64,000 nt of DNA from Peptoniphilus stercorisuis (GCF_017874395.1 NZ_JAGGLJ010000003.1:1-64000), one strand, 5' to 3'; shown: positions 1 to 9,135, counted from the first letter of the stretch. Notes: a model not told the origin generated them from the letters alone. A program made the numbers and translations.

Positions 1-1
1 A

Positions 2-142
2 AGATTAAGATTAGTTGGTTTAAAAAATATGAAAGAAACTATTTTGGAGATAAAAAAATACGTTCAGTGGTATAATACTGAACGTATTCAAAAAGCCTTA
101 GGATACTTATCTCCCTTAGAATACAAATTAAAATATCTATAA
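2..142 (+). CDS. IS3-family transposase (OrfB), C-terminal end only
   Basis: The window opens inside this reading frame, so only the last 46 codons are present, ending at TAA 140-142. The tail reads WYNTERIQKALGYLSPLEY, which is the characteristic C-terminus of the DDE integrase domain of IS3-family (IS150-like) OrfB proteins, just after the catalytic Glu region. A candidate right terminal repeat (TGTACTTGACAGGG, 157-170) follows. Whether the whole element is intact cannot be judged because it extends left of the window. Confidence 0.8.
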   Translation, partial: RLRLVGLKNMKETILEIKKYVQWYNTERIQKALGYLSPLEYKLKYL

Positions 143-168
143 TATTTTATTTGATGTGTACTTGACAG

Positions 169-195
169 GGCATAGTATCTATGCCTTCTTTTTTT
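169..195 (+). terminator. Rho-independent terminator at IS element end
   Basis: Six-base stem GGCATA / TATGCC with a five-base loop, followed by TTCTTTTTTT. It lies between the transposase tail and the SLH gene and would isolate the latter from IS readthrough. Confidence 0.7.
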
Positions 196-204
196 ATTAC
201 ATAA

Positions 205-233
205 TTGTTAAATTTATAATTATTTTATATAAT
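205..233 (+). promoter_or_regulatory. Promoter of SLH protein gene
   Basis: TTGTTA (205-210), 17-base spacer and TATAAT (228-233), followed by Shine-Dalgarno AAGAGGTGA at 241-249. This is a strong vegetative-type promoter by consensus. Confidence 0.65.
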
Positions 234-255
234 AATAAATAAGAGGTGAATCAAT

Positions 256-1845
256 TTGAAAAAATCGTTTAATAACTACTTATTTTTAATTTGTACTTTA
301 ATATTTTCAATAATTAGTACAAATGTTTATGCCGCAGAAGACATTCAAGTTATATTAGAGCAGCCAGCAGTATATTCCGCAGCACCTGGAGATAAATTAA
401 AGTATACCTTAAATGTAAAACTTCCAAAGGATTATGAAAATAAATATAAATCCTTTGCAATAACTGTTCTTATGGACAATAATTTAGAAGTAAAAAATAC
501 AGAATTAAAAGACATAAAACTTCAAGAAAATAAAATTTCTGTAAAGACAACAAATCTGACAAAGAGTACACAAAACTTAGTAACTTTTACAGTTTCAGAA
601 ACAAAACTTTTAAATAAAAAAGAAGACATTAAATTAGATATTAATACAGAAGTTAAAAAGGGAGTAAAGGGAGATAATCTTTTTAAAAATTCCTTTGTAC
701 TAACTTATACTGACAGAGCAGGAAAAGAAGAATCAGATCCACAAAAAGATTTAGTTTCAAATACTTCAACAAATGGACTTTTAAATGTAAATGAAGTTTT
801 TAGTAATTCAAAAGAAATTAAGGGAACTACTGAAAAAAATGCAAGTTTAAAAGTATTTTTAGGTGAAGAGATTATATCAGAAGGTAAAAGTAATGATAAG
901 GGAGAATTTAGCTTAAAGATAACTCCTCAAAAAGAAGGAACTGAAATTAAAATAGTAAGTTATTTTAAAAAAGATGCAGAAGAAAAAAATTCATCGAAGG
1001 AAATAGTTGTTAAAGAAGAAAAAATTGAAACAACTGATTTATTAGATAAAGAAGAATCTAGTGAAAAAGTAGATGTTAAAAAATATAATATGACAGTTTT
1101 AAAGGACTTTTTAAATATGGCAGATGATCTTAATGTAGATAATGCATCAAAAGAGGACTATGCAAGACTTAAAGCCGCTATTGCAAATGGAGAATATATA
1201 AAAGTTAAGTCTAAGGTTTTAGATGTTGATTATAAAAATGCAATAGATAAATTAGAAGAAGCTATTAAATATATTAGAAAACCTTATATGACTGGATATA
1301 AAGAAGATAAATTTGGACCAAATGACAAAATGACAAGAGCACAAACTGCAGTTGTACTTTCAAGAATAATTAAAGATGAAGAATTAGAAGGTTATTATTC
1401 TTCTTTTAAAGATGTAAAACAAGACAAATGGTATGCAGAGGCAATTGGATTTATGGAAGAAAAAGAAATATTAAAGGGATATAAAGATAAGACTTTTAAA
1501 CCTGAAAAATCTATTACAAGAGCAGAGTTTGCCTCTTTAGTATCAAAAATAATAGATGCAGAAACTGAAAAAGATTCAATTGAATTTAAAGACTTAAAAG
1601 AAAATCACTGGGCAAAAGATGATATAGATACTATGACTTCTCTTGGAATTATGAATGGTAGAACAAAGGATACTTTCGCACCTAATGAAGAAATTACAAG
1701 AGCAGAAGTTGCAAAAGTTTTAAATAAAATTCAAAAGAAAGAAATAAATAAAGATTTTATAGATAATTATTCTAAAAATCCTTTTACTGATGTTAAAAAG
1801 GGCTTTTGGGCATATTATGACATATTAGAAATAACAGCAAATTAA
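256..1845 (+). CDS. Secreted SLH-domain cell-surface protein
   Basis: Starts at TTG 256, seven bases after AAGAGGTGA; no better ATG exists upstream of the signal peptide. Residues 1-26 are a Sec signal peptide (cleavage after VYA). Residues about 28-180 resemble an extracellular adhesin-like beta domain and about 185-255 a bacterial Ig-like fold (inferred from pattern, not searched). The C-terminus carries SLH repeats: a half-repeat near 340-372, full repeats near 383-435 and 442-493, and a final partial repeat 508-529. SLH domains bind pyruvylated secondary cell-wall polymer, so this protein is probably anchored non-covalently in the wall. The binding partner or ligand is unknown. Confidence 0.85.
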   Translation: MKKSFNNYLFLICTLIFSIISTNVYAAEDIQVILEQPAVYSAAPGDKLKYTLNVKLPKDYENKYKSFAITVLMDNNLEVKNTELKDIKLQENKISVKTTNLTKSTQNLVTFTVSETKLLNKKEDIKLDINTEVKKGVKGDNLFKNSFVLTYTDRAGKEESDPQKDLVSNTSTNGLLNVNEVFSNSKEIKGTTEKNASLKVFLGEEIISEGKSNDKGEFSLKITPQKEGTEIKIVSYFKKDAEEKNSSKEIVVKEEKIETTDLLDKEESSEKVDVKKYNMTVLKDFLNMADDLNVDNASKEDYARLKAAIANGEYIKVKSKVLDVDYKNAIDKLEEAIKYIRKPYMTGYKEDKFGPNDKMTRAQTAVVLSRIIKDEELEGYYSSFKDVKQDKWYAEAIGFMEEKEILKGYKDKTFKPEKSITRAEFASLVSKIIDAETEKDSIEFKDLKENHWAKDDIDTMTSLGIMNGRTKDTFAPNEEITRAEVAKVLNKIQKKEINKDFIDNYSKNPFTDVKKGFWAYYDILEITAN

Positions 1846-1934
1846 AAATATTATATAAACTTGGTATAACTTAATAATTTTTGGGTAATTAATAATAGAG
1901 AAGAAAATTAATTTTAATAGGGGGTTATATAATA

Positions 1935-2291
1935 ATGAAAAAAATTACAGAAACAGTACAAAGTGGAGATTGGAAAGCAGAAAAGCATGTGCCAGTATTA
2001 CATGTTGAAGAAAACAATGGAATACTTAATATAAAAGCTATTGTTGGAGAAGAAATTGAACATCCAAATACATTAGAACATCATATTGGATGGATTAAAA
2101 TATTCTTCCAACCAGAAGGAGCTAAATTCCCAATTGAAGTAGCTTCATATGATTTCTCAGCTCATGGAGAAGAGGAATTATTTACAAAACCAGAAGTAGC
2201 AGCAGCTATTAAAACAGACAAAAAAGGAACTGTATTTGCAATTAGCTACTGTAATATTCACGGACTTTGGGAAAATTCTCAAGAAATTTAA
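1935..2291 (+). CDS. Superoxide reductase, neelaredoxin type
   Basis: A 118-residue non-haem iron protein that reduces superoxide to hydrogen peroxide without making oxygen, a typical anaerobe defence using rubredoxin as donor. The Fe(His)4Cys ligands are visible: His18, His43, His49 and the C106-N-I-H109 motif. Glu16 is in the sixth-ligand position. It lacks the N-terminal desulforedoxin Cys4 domain, so it is the one-iron (class II) form. Shine-Dalgarno TAGGGGGT precedes the ATG. It is monocistronic, ending in a bidirectional terminator. Confidence 0.93.
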   Translation: MKKITETVQSGDWKAEKHVPVLHVEENNGILNIKAIVGEEIEHPNTLEHHIGWIKIFFQPEGAKFPIEVASYDFSAHGEEELFTKPEVAAAIKTDKKGTVFAISYCNIHGLWENSQEI

Positions 2292-2300
2292 TATACTAAA

Positions 2301-2330
2301 AAAGAGATTGCTAAGCAATCTCTTTTTTTT
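2301..2330. terminator. Bidirectional terminator between SOR and gntR
   Basis: Eleven-base stem AAAGAGATTGC / GCAATCTCTTT with loop TAA and T/A tracts on both sides; serves the two convergent genes. Confidence 0.9.
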
Positions 2331-2997
2331 AAAATCTAAACATTTTGTAGTCACTTTGTGATTCAAGCATAGGATAGATATTTGAAACATATTTATAACT
2401 AAGATCAAAGGCTCTATCTTGATCTTTTGCTTCAATAGCATCATAAATACTACTAACACTATCATAAACATCTTTAATATTATTTTCATCTTTAAAAATG
2501 AAGTTTGCAAATCTATAAAGTCTTTCATTTATTACAAATAAAGTATCTCTTAAAATTGAATTTTGAGTTAACCTTATAAGAGCTGCATTCCAGTTCATGA
2601 TTTCTTTTTTAGTTGTTTCAAGATCATTTTCCTCATAGGCTACAATTAGCTTTGTGACAATGTCTTCAAGTTCTTGAGTTCTTTTTGCAATACCTTCTTG
2701 AGCAAGAAGTTTAACAGCAAGTGGTTCAAGAGCAGTTCTAACATCGTATAAGTCTTTTGCTTTCTTCATAGAAATTTTAGAAACTATGTAGGATTTTCTA
2801 GGAAAGTTTTCTACAAGACCTTCATCATTTAATCTAGAAAGAGCCTCTCTAACAGGAGTTCTGGAAACCTCAAGTTCTTTTGCAATATCCATTTCTATAA
2901 GTTTATCTCCAGGAAGAAGCTCGTTGTTTAAGATTTTTCCCTTTAGATTATCGTAAACTATGCTACTTAATGATTTTTTTTCCATATAAATCGTCAT
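2329..2997 (-). CDS. GntR-family transcriptional regulator (FCD subfamily)
   Basis: N-terminal winged helix-turn-helix (about residues 10-70) with the GntR signature SRTPVREALSRL, followed by an all-helical FCD ligand domain (about 80-220, start DLYDVRTALEPLAVKLL). FCD regulators respond to small organic acids or sugar acids. The gene is divergent from lysC with a 142-base intergenic region, so autoregulation or control of lysC is possible, but no operator was recognised. The first ATG (2997) abuts GTGAGGA very closely; an in-frame ATG at 2985 has better spacing and is an alternative start. Confidence 0.88.
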   Translation of the reverse strand: MTIYMEKKSLSSIVYDNLKGKILNNELLPGDKLIEMDIAKELEVSRTPVREALSRLNDEGLVENFPRKSYIVSKISMKKAKDLYDVRTALEPLAVKLLAQEGIAKRTQELEDIVTKLIVAYEENDLETTKKEIMNWNAALIRLTQNSILRDTLFVINERLYRFANFIFKDENNIKDVYDSVSSIYDAIEAKDQDRAFDLSYKYVSNIYPMLESQSDYKMFRF

Positions 2998-3078
2998 TCC
3001 TCACTTCTTTTATTCAATTATTATTATAACAAATTTAAGTGCTAGATTATACACTATATTCAAAGTTTTTTGGAATTC

Positions 3079-3107
3079 TTGACGAAAATTGCACTAAATA
3101 TTAATAT
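3079..3107 (+). promoter_or_regulatory. Promoter of aspartate kinase gene
   Basis: TTGACG (3079-3084), 17-base spacer, TAATAT (3102-3107). No lysine riboswitch or T-box fits in the short leader. Confidence 0.7.
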
Positions 3108-3139
3108 ATATATAATTATATTTTTTTAGGGAGGATTTT

Positions 3140-4453
3140 ATGAGTATAATAGTATCGAAATTTGGCGGAACATCACTTGCCAATGGAAGACAGTTTTTAA
3201 GAGTAAAGGATATAATTTTATCAAATGAAGATAGAAAATATATCGTTGCATCAGCTCCAGGAAAATCAAATAGTGAAGATACCAAAGTAACGGATTTATT
3301 ATATTTAAGTTATGATCTTGCAAAACATAAAATTACATTTATAGATACTTTAGAAAAAGTTTTTGATAAATATAAAGATATTATAAAAAATGCAAACTTA
3401 GATTTAGATTTGTCTGAATATTTTAATCAATTAAAAATAGATTTAGAAAGTGGAAAAGATAGAGATTTTATAGCAAGTAGAGGAGAATATTTAAATGCTT
3501 ATATACTTGCAAATTTAATAGGTTATGACTTTGTAGATGCAAAGGACTTAATATTTTTTGATGAAAATGGAAACTTTGATGAAAAAAAATCATATAATGC
3601 AATAGAAAATATGAAAAAAAATCATAAAAATGCAGTAATACCAGGATTTTATGGCTCTATGCCAAAGGGAAATATTAAAACATTTTCAAGAGGTGGAGGA
3701 GATTTAACAGGATCTATAATTTCAAGAGGAGTAAAAACAGACCTTTACGAAAATTGGACAGATATATCTGGATTTATGAGTGCAGATCCAAGAATTGTAA
3801 AAAATCCAAATAAAATTGAAGTAATAACATATAAAGAACTTCGTGAGCTTTCTTATGCAGGAGCATCAGTATTACATGAAGAGGCGATTATTCCAGTTAC
3901 AGTTGCAGGAATCCCAATTGAAATTAAAAACACATTTAAACCAGAAGAAAAGGGAACATTAATAGTTGAAGATACTTTTGAAAAGGGATTATCAGAAATA
4001 ACAGGAGTATCTGGAAAAAAACATTTTTCAGTAATAAATATTGAGAAAGTTCAAATGAATAAGGACAAGTCCTTTCATAGAAAATTAATGAGCGTACTTG
4101 AAGTAAATGGAATATATCTTGAGCATATGCCATCAAGTATAGATTCACTTTCATTAATAGTTGCAGATAAGTACTTAACTGGAAAAATAGACACATTAGA
4201 AACAGAAATTAAAACCTTAGTAAATCCAGATAAAATATCTATAAAATCAAATATTGCACTTATAACAGTAGTAGGTCGTGGAATGATAAATTCTGTTGGA
4301 ACATCTGCAAAATTATTTACAGCACTTGCAGCAGCAGGAGTAAATATAAATATGATAGTACAAGGTGCAAGTGAGCTAAATATAATTGTTGGAGTAGAAG
4401 AAAAAGACTACGAAAAAGCCATAAATAGCATATATGATTCATTTATGAATTAA
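3140..4453 (+). CDS. lysC: Aspartate kinase
   Basis: Phosphorylates L-aspartate with ATP, the first step to lysine/diaminopimelate, threonine and methionine. The N-terminal amino-acid-kinase motif KFGGTSLA (residues 7-14), the SRGEYLNA segment and GFMSADPRIV are present, followed by tandem ACT regulatory domains from about residue 300 to 437. Length 437 fits the monofunctional enzyme. Shine-Dalgarno GGGAGG lies at 3129-3134. It stands alone, with its own promoter, next to a GntR regulator; no other pathway genes are nearby. Feedback effector cannot be told from sequence. Confidence 0.93.
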   Translation: MSIIVSKFGGTSLANGRQFLRVKDIILSNEDRKYIVASAPGKSNSEDTKVTDLLYLSYDLAKHKITFIDTLEKVFDKYKDIIKNANLDLDLSEYFNQLKIDLESGKDRDFIASRGEYLNAYILANLIGYDFVDAKDLIFFDENGNFDEKKSYNAIENMKKNHKNAVIPGFYGSMPKGNIKTFSRGGGDLTGSIISRGVKTDLYENWTDISGFMSADPRIVKNPNKIEVITYKELRELSYAGASVLHEEAIIPVTVAGIPIEIKNTFKPEEKGTLIVEDTFEKGLSEITGVSGKKHFSVINIEKVQMNKDKSFHRKLMSVLEVNGIYLEHMPSSIDSLSLIVADKYLTGKIDTLETEIKTLVNPDKISIKSNIALITVVGRGMINSVGTSAKLFTALAAAGVNINMIVQGASELNIIVGVEEKDYEKAINSIYDSFMN

Positions 4454-4549
4454 TTGTGAAAAATTAAACTATTATGTTAGCCTTTCGTAAAATGTGGTAT
4501 AAATCAAAAAAGAGATGAAATCGCATAAATACTAATAATGGAGGTTAAT

Positions 4550-5173
4550 ATGAAGAAAAAATTAATTTTAATTTTAGGATTAAGTTTTGTTTTAACAGCT
4601 TGTGGAAATAAAAATGTTGCAAATAAAACAGATAATAATCAAAACATAGGAAATAAAATTGAAAATGCAGTAAATATTGACAATGATAATACAAAAGACA
4701 TACAAGAACTTAGAATGGCAAATGGTAAGAATATAGCCTATGAAGATATAACAATTAAAGCAGAAGAGGCAGCTAGAATTTTTAAAAATGATAAGCCAAA
4801 TGTAAATTTAAAAGATATATCTTTAGAAATAGAAGCAAATTCCTATGTTTATAAACTAAGTGGAGTAACAGAAACAGAAGAATATGAAATTGAAATAAAT
4901 CCTGTAACAGGAGATATTATTAAAACAGAAACAGAAAAAGATAGAGATCTTGTAGAAGGATTTGAAATTAATGATGATCATCTTGCAAAAATAGATCCTA
5001 TTATTGAAAAAGCACTTGCAGATGCAGGAGAAGAATATAGCTTTTACGAATGGGATATAGAAGTAGATGATGGAAGAATAGAGTTAAATGTAGAGCTTAG
5101 AGATAAATCAGGAAAAGATATTGAATATAAATACAATGTTGAAAATGAAGAGCTAATAGAAAAAGAAAGATAA
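4550..5173 (+). CDS. PepSY-domain lipoprotein
   Basis: The chosen start is ATG 4550, preceded by GGAGG; an upstream ATG at 4538 contains that ribosome site and is unlikely. The signal ends in lipobox LTAC (Cys about residue 18), so the protein is lipid-anchored on the outer face of the membrane. After an Asn-rich linker there are two PepSY-like repeats (about 60-125 and 135-207; pattern EYEIEINPVTGDI). PepSY domains often act as inhibitory or chaperone modules of secreted proteases. The partner is not identifiable here. Confidence 0.82.
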   Translation: MKKKLILILGLSFVLTACGNKNVANKTDNNQNIGNKIENAVNIDNDNTKDIQELRMANGKNIAYEDITIKAEEAARIFKNDKPNVNLKDISLEIEANSYVYKLSGVTETEEYEIEINPVTGDIIKTETEKDRDLVEGFEINDDHLAKIDPIIEKALADAGEEYSFYEWDIEVDDGRIELNVELRDKSGKDIEYKYNVENEELIEKER

Positions 5174-5184
5174 TAAAAATAAAA

Positions 5185-5218
5185 AAACCAAGGATGGGAG
5201 TCCTTGGTTTAATTTTTT
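5185..5218 (+). terminator. Terminator after PepSY lipoprotein
   Basis: Ten-base stem AAACCAAGGA / TCCTTGGTTT, six-base loop, then AATTTTTT. Confidence 0.9.
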
Positions 5219-5602
5219 CCATTCCATAATAATCTGAAAGGAGAGGAAGGAAAATTTCTTTTTTGGTATAAAAATTAATTCTATTAATCTTAAGGGGGTA
5301 CCTCTTGATTAATAATATGTTTCATATAAATAAATGGGTGTAATGTAGCATACTTACTAATTGATAGTCAGTATCACTAACTTGATATAAGTATATAATA
5401 ATAATTATCAATTGTAAAGCCTTTTTTAAAAGAATTTTAAGAATTTTTATAAATTTTATTATTTTAATAAGTATTTAAAAATATCAGCTTAATATATTGA
5501 AAATTAGCCATTATTTTAAAATAATAAGTTGTAAGTATTATATTAAATATATTTATTAAAATTTATGTTATATTAAATATAGATTTTAAGATAGGAGTTA
5601 TT
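5219..5602. other. 384-base AT-rich intergenic region with repeated short motifs
   Basis: No ORF or known RNA recognised. It contains TTGATA/TATCA inverted motifs at about 5361-5412, including an ATAATAATAATTATCA stretch resembling a Fur/MntR-type box, and a 14-base direct repeat TTATATTAAATATA at 5538-5551 and 5568-5581 just upstream of the next gene. These could be operators or simply low-complexity AT sequence. Confidence 0.3.
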
Positions 5603-5908
5603 ATGAAAAAAAGAGATATTTCAGAGATACAAAATTTTTTATATGTAATTTTATTATTTTTATTATTAATACTTTTAACTAAAAAGGACATTGCAATAGA
5701 TATAAGATTTACAATGTTAACATTAGTACTTATTATTTATATAATAATTATTTCAATTGGAATTAAAAAATTTATTGATGAATATAAAACTTTAGATTCT
5801 TCTAAGAAACTAATATTTTTAATTAAAGAAGTTTTCTTAATTTTAGTATTAGTAGGTTATTTTATAGTTTATTATATGAATTTAAAAGAGTATTTACTAT
5901 TGAGATAA
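5603..5908 (+). CDS. Small three-helix membrane protein, unknown function
   Basis: A 101-residue protein with Shine-Dalgarno ATAGGAG. Three hydrophobic segments are visible, about residues 11-26, 34-53 and 70-92, separated by short charged loops (KK and KKFIDEYKTLDSSKK). I recognise no family. It stands alone between a long intergenic region and a terminator shared with the convergent metallo-hydrolase. Confidence 0.6.
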   Translation: MKKRDISEIQNFLYVILLFLLLILLTKKDIAIDIRFTMLTLVLIIYIIIISIGIKKFIDEYKTLDSSKKLIFLIKEVFLILVLVGYFIVYYMNLKEYLLLR

Positions 5909-5944
5909 ATAAATCTTTTTAGAGTAAATTATATAAATAAAAGA

Positions 5945-5974
5945 ATAAGAAGCCCTAGGGCTTCTTATATTTTT
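5945..5974. terminator. Bidirectional terminator
   Basis: Stem TAAGAAGCCC / GGGCTTCTTA with a two-base loop, T tract on the plus side and A tract on the other; sits between convergent genes and overlaps the last codons of the minus-strand gene. Confidence 0.85.
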
Positions 5975-6636
5975 AAATCAAATTCTTGATTATCATGTTC
6001 TACTGTCATAATTATTTTGTCTTTAAATTTATCTTGATATTTATCTTTAAATTTTTGAGATAGGTTGAAGTCTTCCCACATATGCATTGGGAAATAGTAT
6101 TTAGCAGAAGTATTTTCTAAGAAATATTTTCCAGTTAAATCATAGGAATCTTTCATTCTAGGATCTACTACCATCATTACAACATCTACATCTAAGTCTT
6201 TAAACTTATCTACTTCTGATTCAAACCATACTTTCATATGATCTCTATCTTCTTTAGTATATCTATCCCAAACCCAATGATTTAAGTCTCCTGCATGTAT
6301 TACAGAAAAATCATCACCCTTAACATAAAAGGCAACTCCTTCATCAGTTGAGCCAGTAGTTTTTATTAAAAGATCAAATAAATTATATTCATTATCAGGA
6401 CTTACAATTAAAGTATTTTCTGGTGGATTAGTTTCAATATCATCACTTAATACATAATAATCTGCTTTTAGTTCAAATATTTCTTCAATAAAGTGATCGG
6501 CATGTCTATGAGTTGAGAAAAATATTACTTTTTTATCCTTTGGAATATTTAACTCCCCACCAATATAATCAAATACTAAATAATAATTTTTGCTTTCTAC
6601 AGTATAACAAGAATGTTTTACAAAAGTTATTTTCAT
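5965..6636 (-). CDS. MBL-fold metal-dependent hydrolase
   Basis: A 223-residue metallo-beta-lactamase-fold protein with the metal motif THRHADHF and a later GDLNHW (metal-bridging Asp region) and PMHMWED (last metal His). The start at 6636 is chosen because AGGAGGAGAT lies immediately upstream; a longer form reaching 6675 has no ribosome site. The domain pattern resembles UlaG/UPF0173-like hydrolases. The substrate is unknown. Monocistronic. Confidence 0.8.
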   Translation of the reverse strand: MKITFVKHSCYTVESKNYYLVFDYIGGELNIPKDKKVIFFSTHRHADHFIEEIFELKADYYVLSDDIETNPPENTLIVSPDNEYNLFDLLIKTTGSTDEGVAFYVKGDDFSVIHAGDLNHWVWDRYTKEDRDHMKVWFESEVDKFKDLDVDVVMMVVDPRMKDSYDLTGKYFLENTSAKYYFPMHMWEDFNLSQKFKDKYQDKFKDKIIMTVEHDNQEFDLKI

Positions 6637-6774
6637 AAATCTCCTCCTCTTTATTATAGATAACCAATTTTTCAAATTTTAATATTAAATTTTCAAAGTC
6701 CTTATATTAATTTGCCACTATATTTTCACATTTTATAAATAAAATAGGGTATATAAATTTAAAGGAGGGGTTTT

Positions 6775-8037
6775 ATGGCCGATTTTAAAGAGGATTATAA
6801 TTATGACAACTATTATGGAAGAAAAAAGAAAAAATCAAATAAAGGAATTGTAATTTTATGTCTTATATGTGCAATTATTGGAGGTGTAATTGGCTCTGCA
6901 ATAACTTCTGTTTTATTTGGGGGAAGTGAACTTCAAAGTACAGGTAATTCTAATGAAAATATAACGATTAATGCGAAAACAGAAAATACTGTAGCAGCAG
7001 CTGTTGCAAAAAAAGCAATGCCATCAGTTGTAGGTATTACAACTAGTGAAATACAACAATCTATTTTTGGAGCAGTTGAATCTCGTGGTACTGGATCTGG
7101 AATTATAGTTGATGAAAAGGGATATATTCTAACTAATACTCATGTTGTAAAAATGGGAGGAAAATTAGTAAATTCCTGTAAGGTATTACTTAATGATGGA
7201 ACAACAATAGAAGGAAAGCCAATTTGGGCAGATTCCTCAATAGATGTTGCAATTGTAAAGGTAAATACTACTGAAAAATTAAAATCAGCAGAACTTGGAG
7301 ACTCAGATGAACTACAAATTGGAGAAACTGCAATAGCAATAGGAAATCCAATAGATATGGCATATCAAAGATCTGTAACTCAAGGAATAATATCAGGTCT
7401 AAATAGATATGTTGGTCAAGTAGATGGAGGAGGATATATGACAGGCCTTATTCAAACAGATGCTTCGATTAATGAAGGTAATTCTGGAGGACCTCTTTTA
7501 AATGCTAAGGGACAAGTTATTGGAATGAATACTGTTAAGGTTTCTGTTGGAGAGGGACTTGGATTTTCTATTCCTATAAATTCTGTAAAACCTATTATAG
7601 ATAGTGTAATAGAAACAGGCGATTATAAAGTAGTATCTATGGGAACTGAGTCTTTAGATGTAGCAAGACTTCAAAGATATTATGAAAAAGATCTAGGAGT
7701 AAGAGAAGGAGTATTTGTATTTAGAGTTTATGAAAATTCTCCTGCTGCGAAATCAGGAATAAAAGATGGAGATATTATTGTAAAAATTGGAGAGGATAAT
7801 ATTTCTACAGTAGACTCACTAAAATCAACTCTTTATAAATATAAAGTTGGAGATAGTGTAGATATGACTATTATAAGAGATGGAAAAGAAGAAAAAGTAA
7901 ATATTACTTTTACTGATTATTCCGTAGCTGATGATGCAAATGAAGATAAAGATGAGAATTTTAAAGAACAAAAAATAGAAGAAAATAGAATTAAAGAAAA
8001 AAGTCCATCAGATTTATTAAAAGAATTTGGATTTTAA
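6775..8037 (+). CDS. htrA: HtrA/DegP-like membrane-anchored serine protease
   Basis: Surface quality-control protease. A Lys-rich cytoplasmic N-terminus precedes one membrane helix (about 24-48). The trypsin-like domain has the triad His123 (TNTHVV), Asp157 (SSIDVAIV) and Ser237 (NEGNSGGPL). A single PDZ domain spans about 288-380 and a charged tail ends the protein. The 420-residue length and architecture match Gram-positive HtrA (one helix, one PDZ). Shine-Dalgarno AAAGGAGGGG gives a clear start. Outside-facing topology is inferred from the helix and family. Confidence 0.95.
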   Translation: MADFKEDYNYDNYYGRKKKKSNKGIVILCLICAIIGGVIGSAITSVLFGGSELQSTGNSNENITINAKTENTVAAAVAKKAMPSVVGITTSEIQQSIFGAVESRGTGSGIIVDEKGYILTNTHVVKMGGKLVNSCKVLLNDGTTIEGKPIWADSSIDVAIVKVNTTEKLKSAELGDSDELQIGETAIAIGNPIDMAYQRSVTQGIISGLNRYVGQVDGGGYMTGLIQTDASINEGNSGGPLLNAKGQVIGMNTVKVSVGEGLGFSIPINSVKPIIDSVIETGDYKVVSMGTESLDVARLQRYYEKDLGVREGVFVFRVYENSPAAKSGIKDGDIIVKIGEDNISTVDSLKSTLYKYKVGDSVDMTIIRDGKEEKVNITFTDYSVADDANEDKDENFKEQKIEENRIKEKSPSDLLKEFGF

Positions 8038-8043
8038 TTATAG

Positions 8044-8069
8044 AAGTCCCTTTTAGAAGGGACTTTTTT
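8044..8069 (+). terminator. Terminator after htrA
   Basis: Nine-base stem AAGTCCCTT / AAGGGACTT, loop TTAG, then a T tract. Confidence 0.9.
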
Positions 8070-8169
8070 ATGTTATTTGTCTATATTAGTTTAGTTTAAT
8101 ACTTAAAAGTGTATAAAGACAATACATTAAGATAATTTCTAAATCTAATAATAGAAAGAGAGTATTAAT

Positions 8170-9132
8170 ATGAAAATTTTAATAAATAATTGTTATTATT
8201 CACCGAAAAATGATTTTAAGGAAGAAATTGAAATATTAAAAAATGCCTTTGAAAACAATATTGAAATTGAAATATATGATTATAAAAATAAAAAAGAATT
8301 TATAGAAAAATTACAGGGAACAGATATTTTAATGACAAATAATTTAAATCTTGATGAAGAAATCTTAAAAAATGCAAAAAATTTAGAGTTGATTTCACTT
8401 ATGCAAAATAATTATCAAAATGTAGATATTGAGTTTGCAAAGAAAAAAAACATTGTAATTGCTCTATCTAAGGAAGATTTTGAAGTAGAGGTTGCAGAAA
8501 GTGCCTTAGCTATGGCTTTTGCCTTAAATAGAGGGATTAAATTTTATGATGTTGAAATAGAGCTTTTTAAAATTTGGGACTATACAAAATTAAAAGAGCC
8601 AAAGACAATGGAAGAGATGAGTATTGGAATAATTGGATATAATAGATTTGGAAGATATACTTCTAAAAAGTTTGCACCACTTGTAAAAGATATTATGATA
8701 TATGATAGTGAAGAAATCAAATCTTTTAATAATGAGAAAATAGTAGATTTTGATTATCTATTAGAGAATTCTGATATTATAATTAATCATATGGATTTTA
8801 ATGAAGGTGAGTTTTTTAATTTAGAAAAGTTTAAAAAGATGAAAGAAAAGCCACTATTTATTGATCTTTCAGAAAAAATGCAAATTAATAAGGAAGATTT
8901 AATTTCAAGTTTAAATAAGGGCTATATTAAAGGTGCGGGGCTTGATTCTATAGATTATAGAAAATTAGAGATTTATGGAGAAAGACTTTTTGAGAGAAGT
9001 AATGTGATTATTACTCCAAATTCTTCTTTCTATTCTAAAAATTCTATGGATAAATTAAGAAAAAATGCATGTTTAAATATAATAAATTATATAAATAAAA
9101 ATTATAAGGAAATTCCAATTTTAATAAAGTAG
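8170..9132 (+). CDS. 2-hydroxyacid dehydrogenase-like protein, catalytic residues apparently lost
   Basis: A 320-residue protein with the two-domain plan of D-2-hydroxyacid dehydrogenases: N-terminal half of the catalytic domain, a Rossmann segment (SIGIIGYNRFGRYTSKKF, with Asn in place of the second Gly of GxGxxG), and the C-terminal GAGLDS ... NVIITP segment. The family's catalytic Arg (usual INxxRG) aligns with IDLSEK, the Glu region (DVFxxEP) reads DSIDYRKLE, and the catalytic His of TPH is Asn (TPNSSFYS). So the fold is recognisable but the usual triad is not. It may be non-catalytic or use another chemistry. Monocistronic. Confidence 0.7.
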   Translation: MKILINNCYYSPKNDFKEEIEILKNAFENNIEIEIYDYKNKKEFIEKLQGTDILMTNNLNLDEEILKNAKNLELISLMQNNYQNVDIEFAKKKNIVIALSKEDFEVEVAESALAMAFALNRGIKFYDVEIELFKIWDYTKLKEPKTMEEMSIGIIGYNRFGRYTSKKFAPLVKDIMIYDSEEIKSFNNEKIVDFDYLLENSDIIINHMDFNEGEFFNLEKFKKMKEKPLFIDLSEKMQINKEDLISSLNKGYIKGAGLDSIDYRKLEIYGERLFERSNVIITPNSSFYSKNSMDKLRKNACLNIINYINKNYKEIPILIK

Positions 9133-9135
9133 AAG

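Noticed and set aside
3000-3139. Possible lysine riboswitch upstream of aspartate kinase
   Set aside because: The promoter leaves a leader of only about 25 bases, too short for the element.
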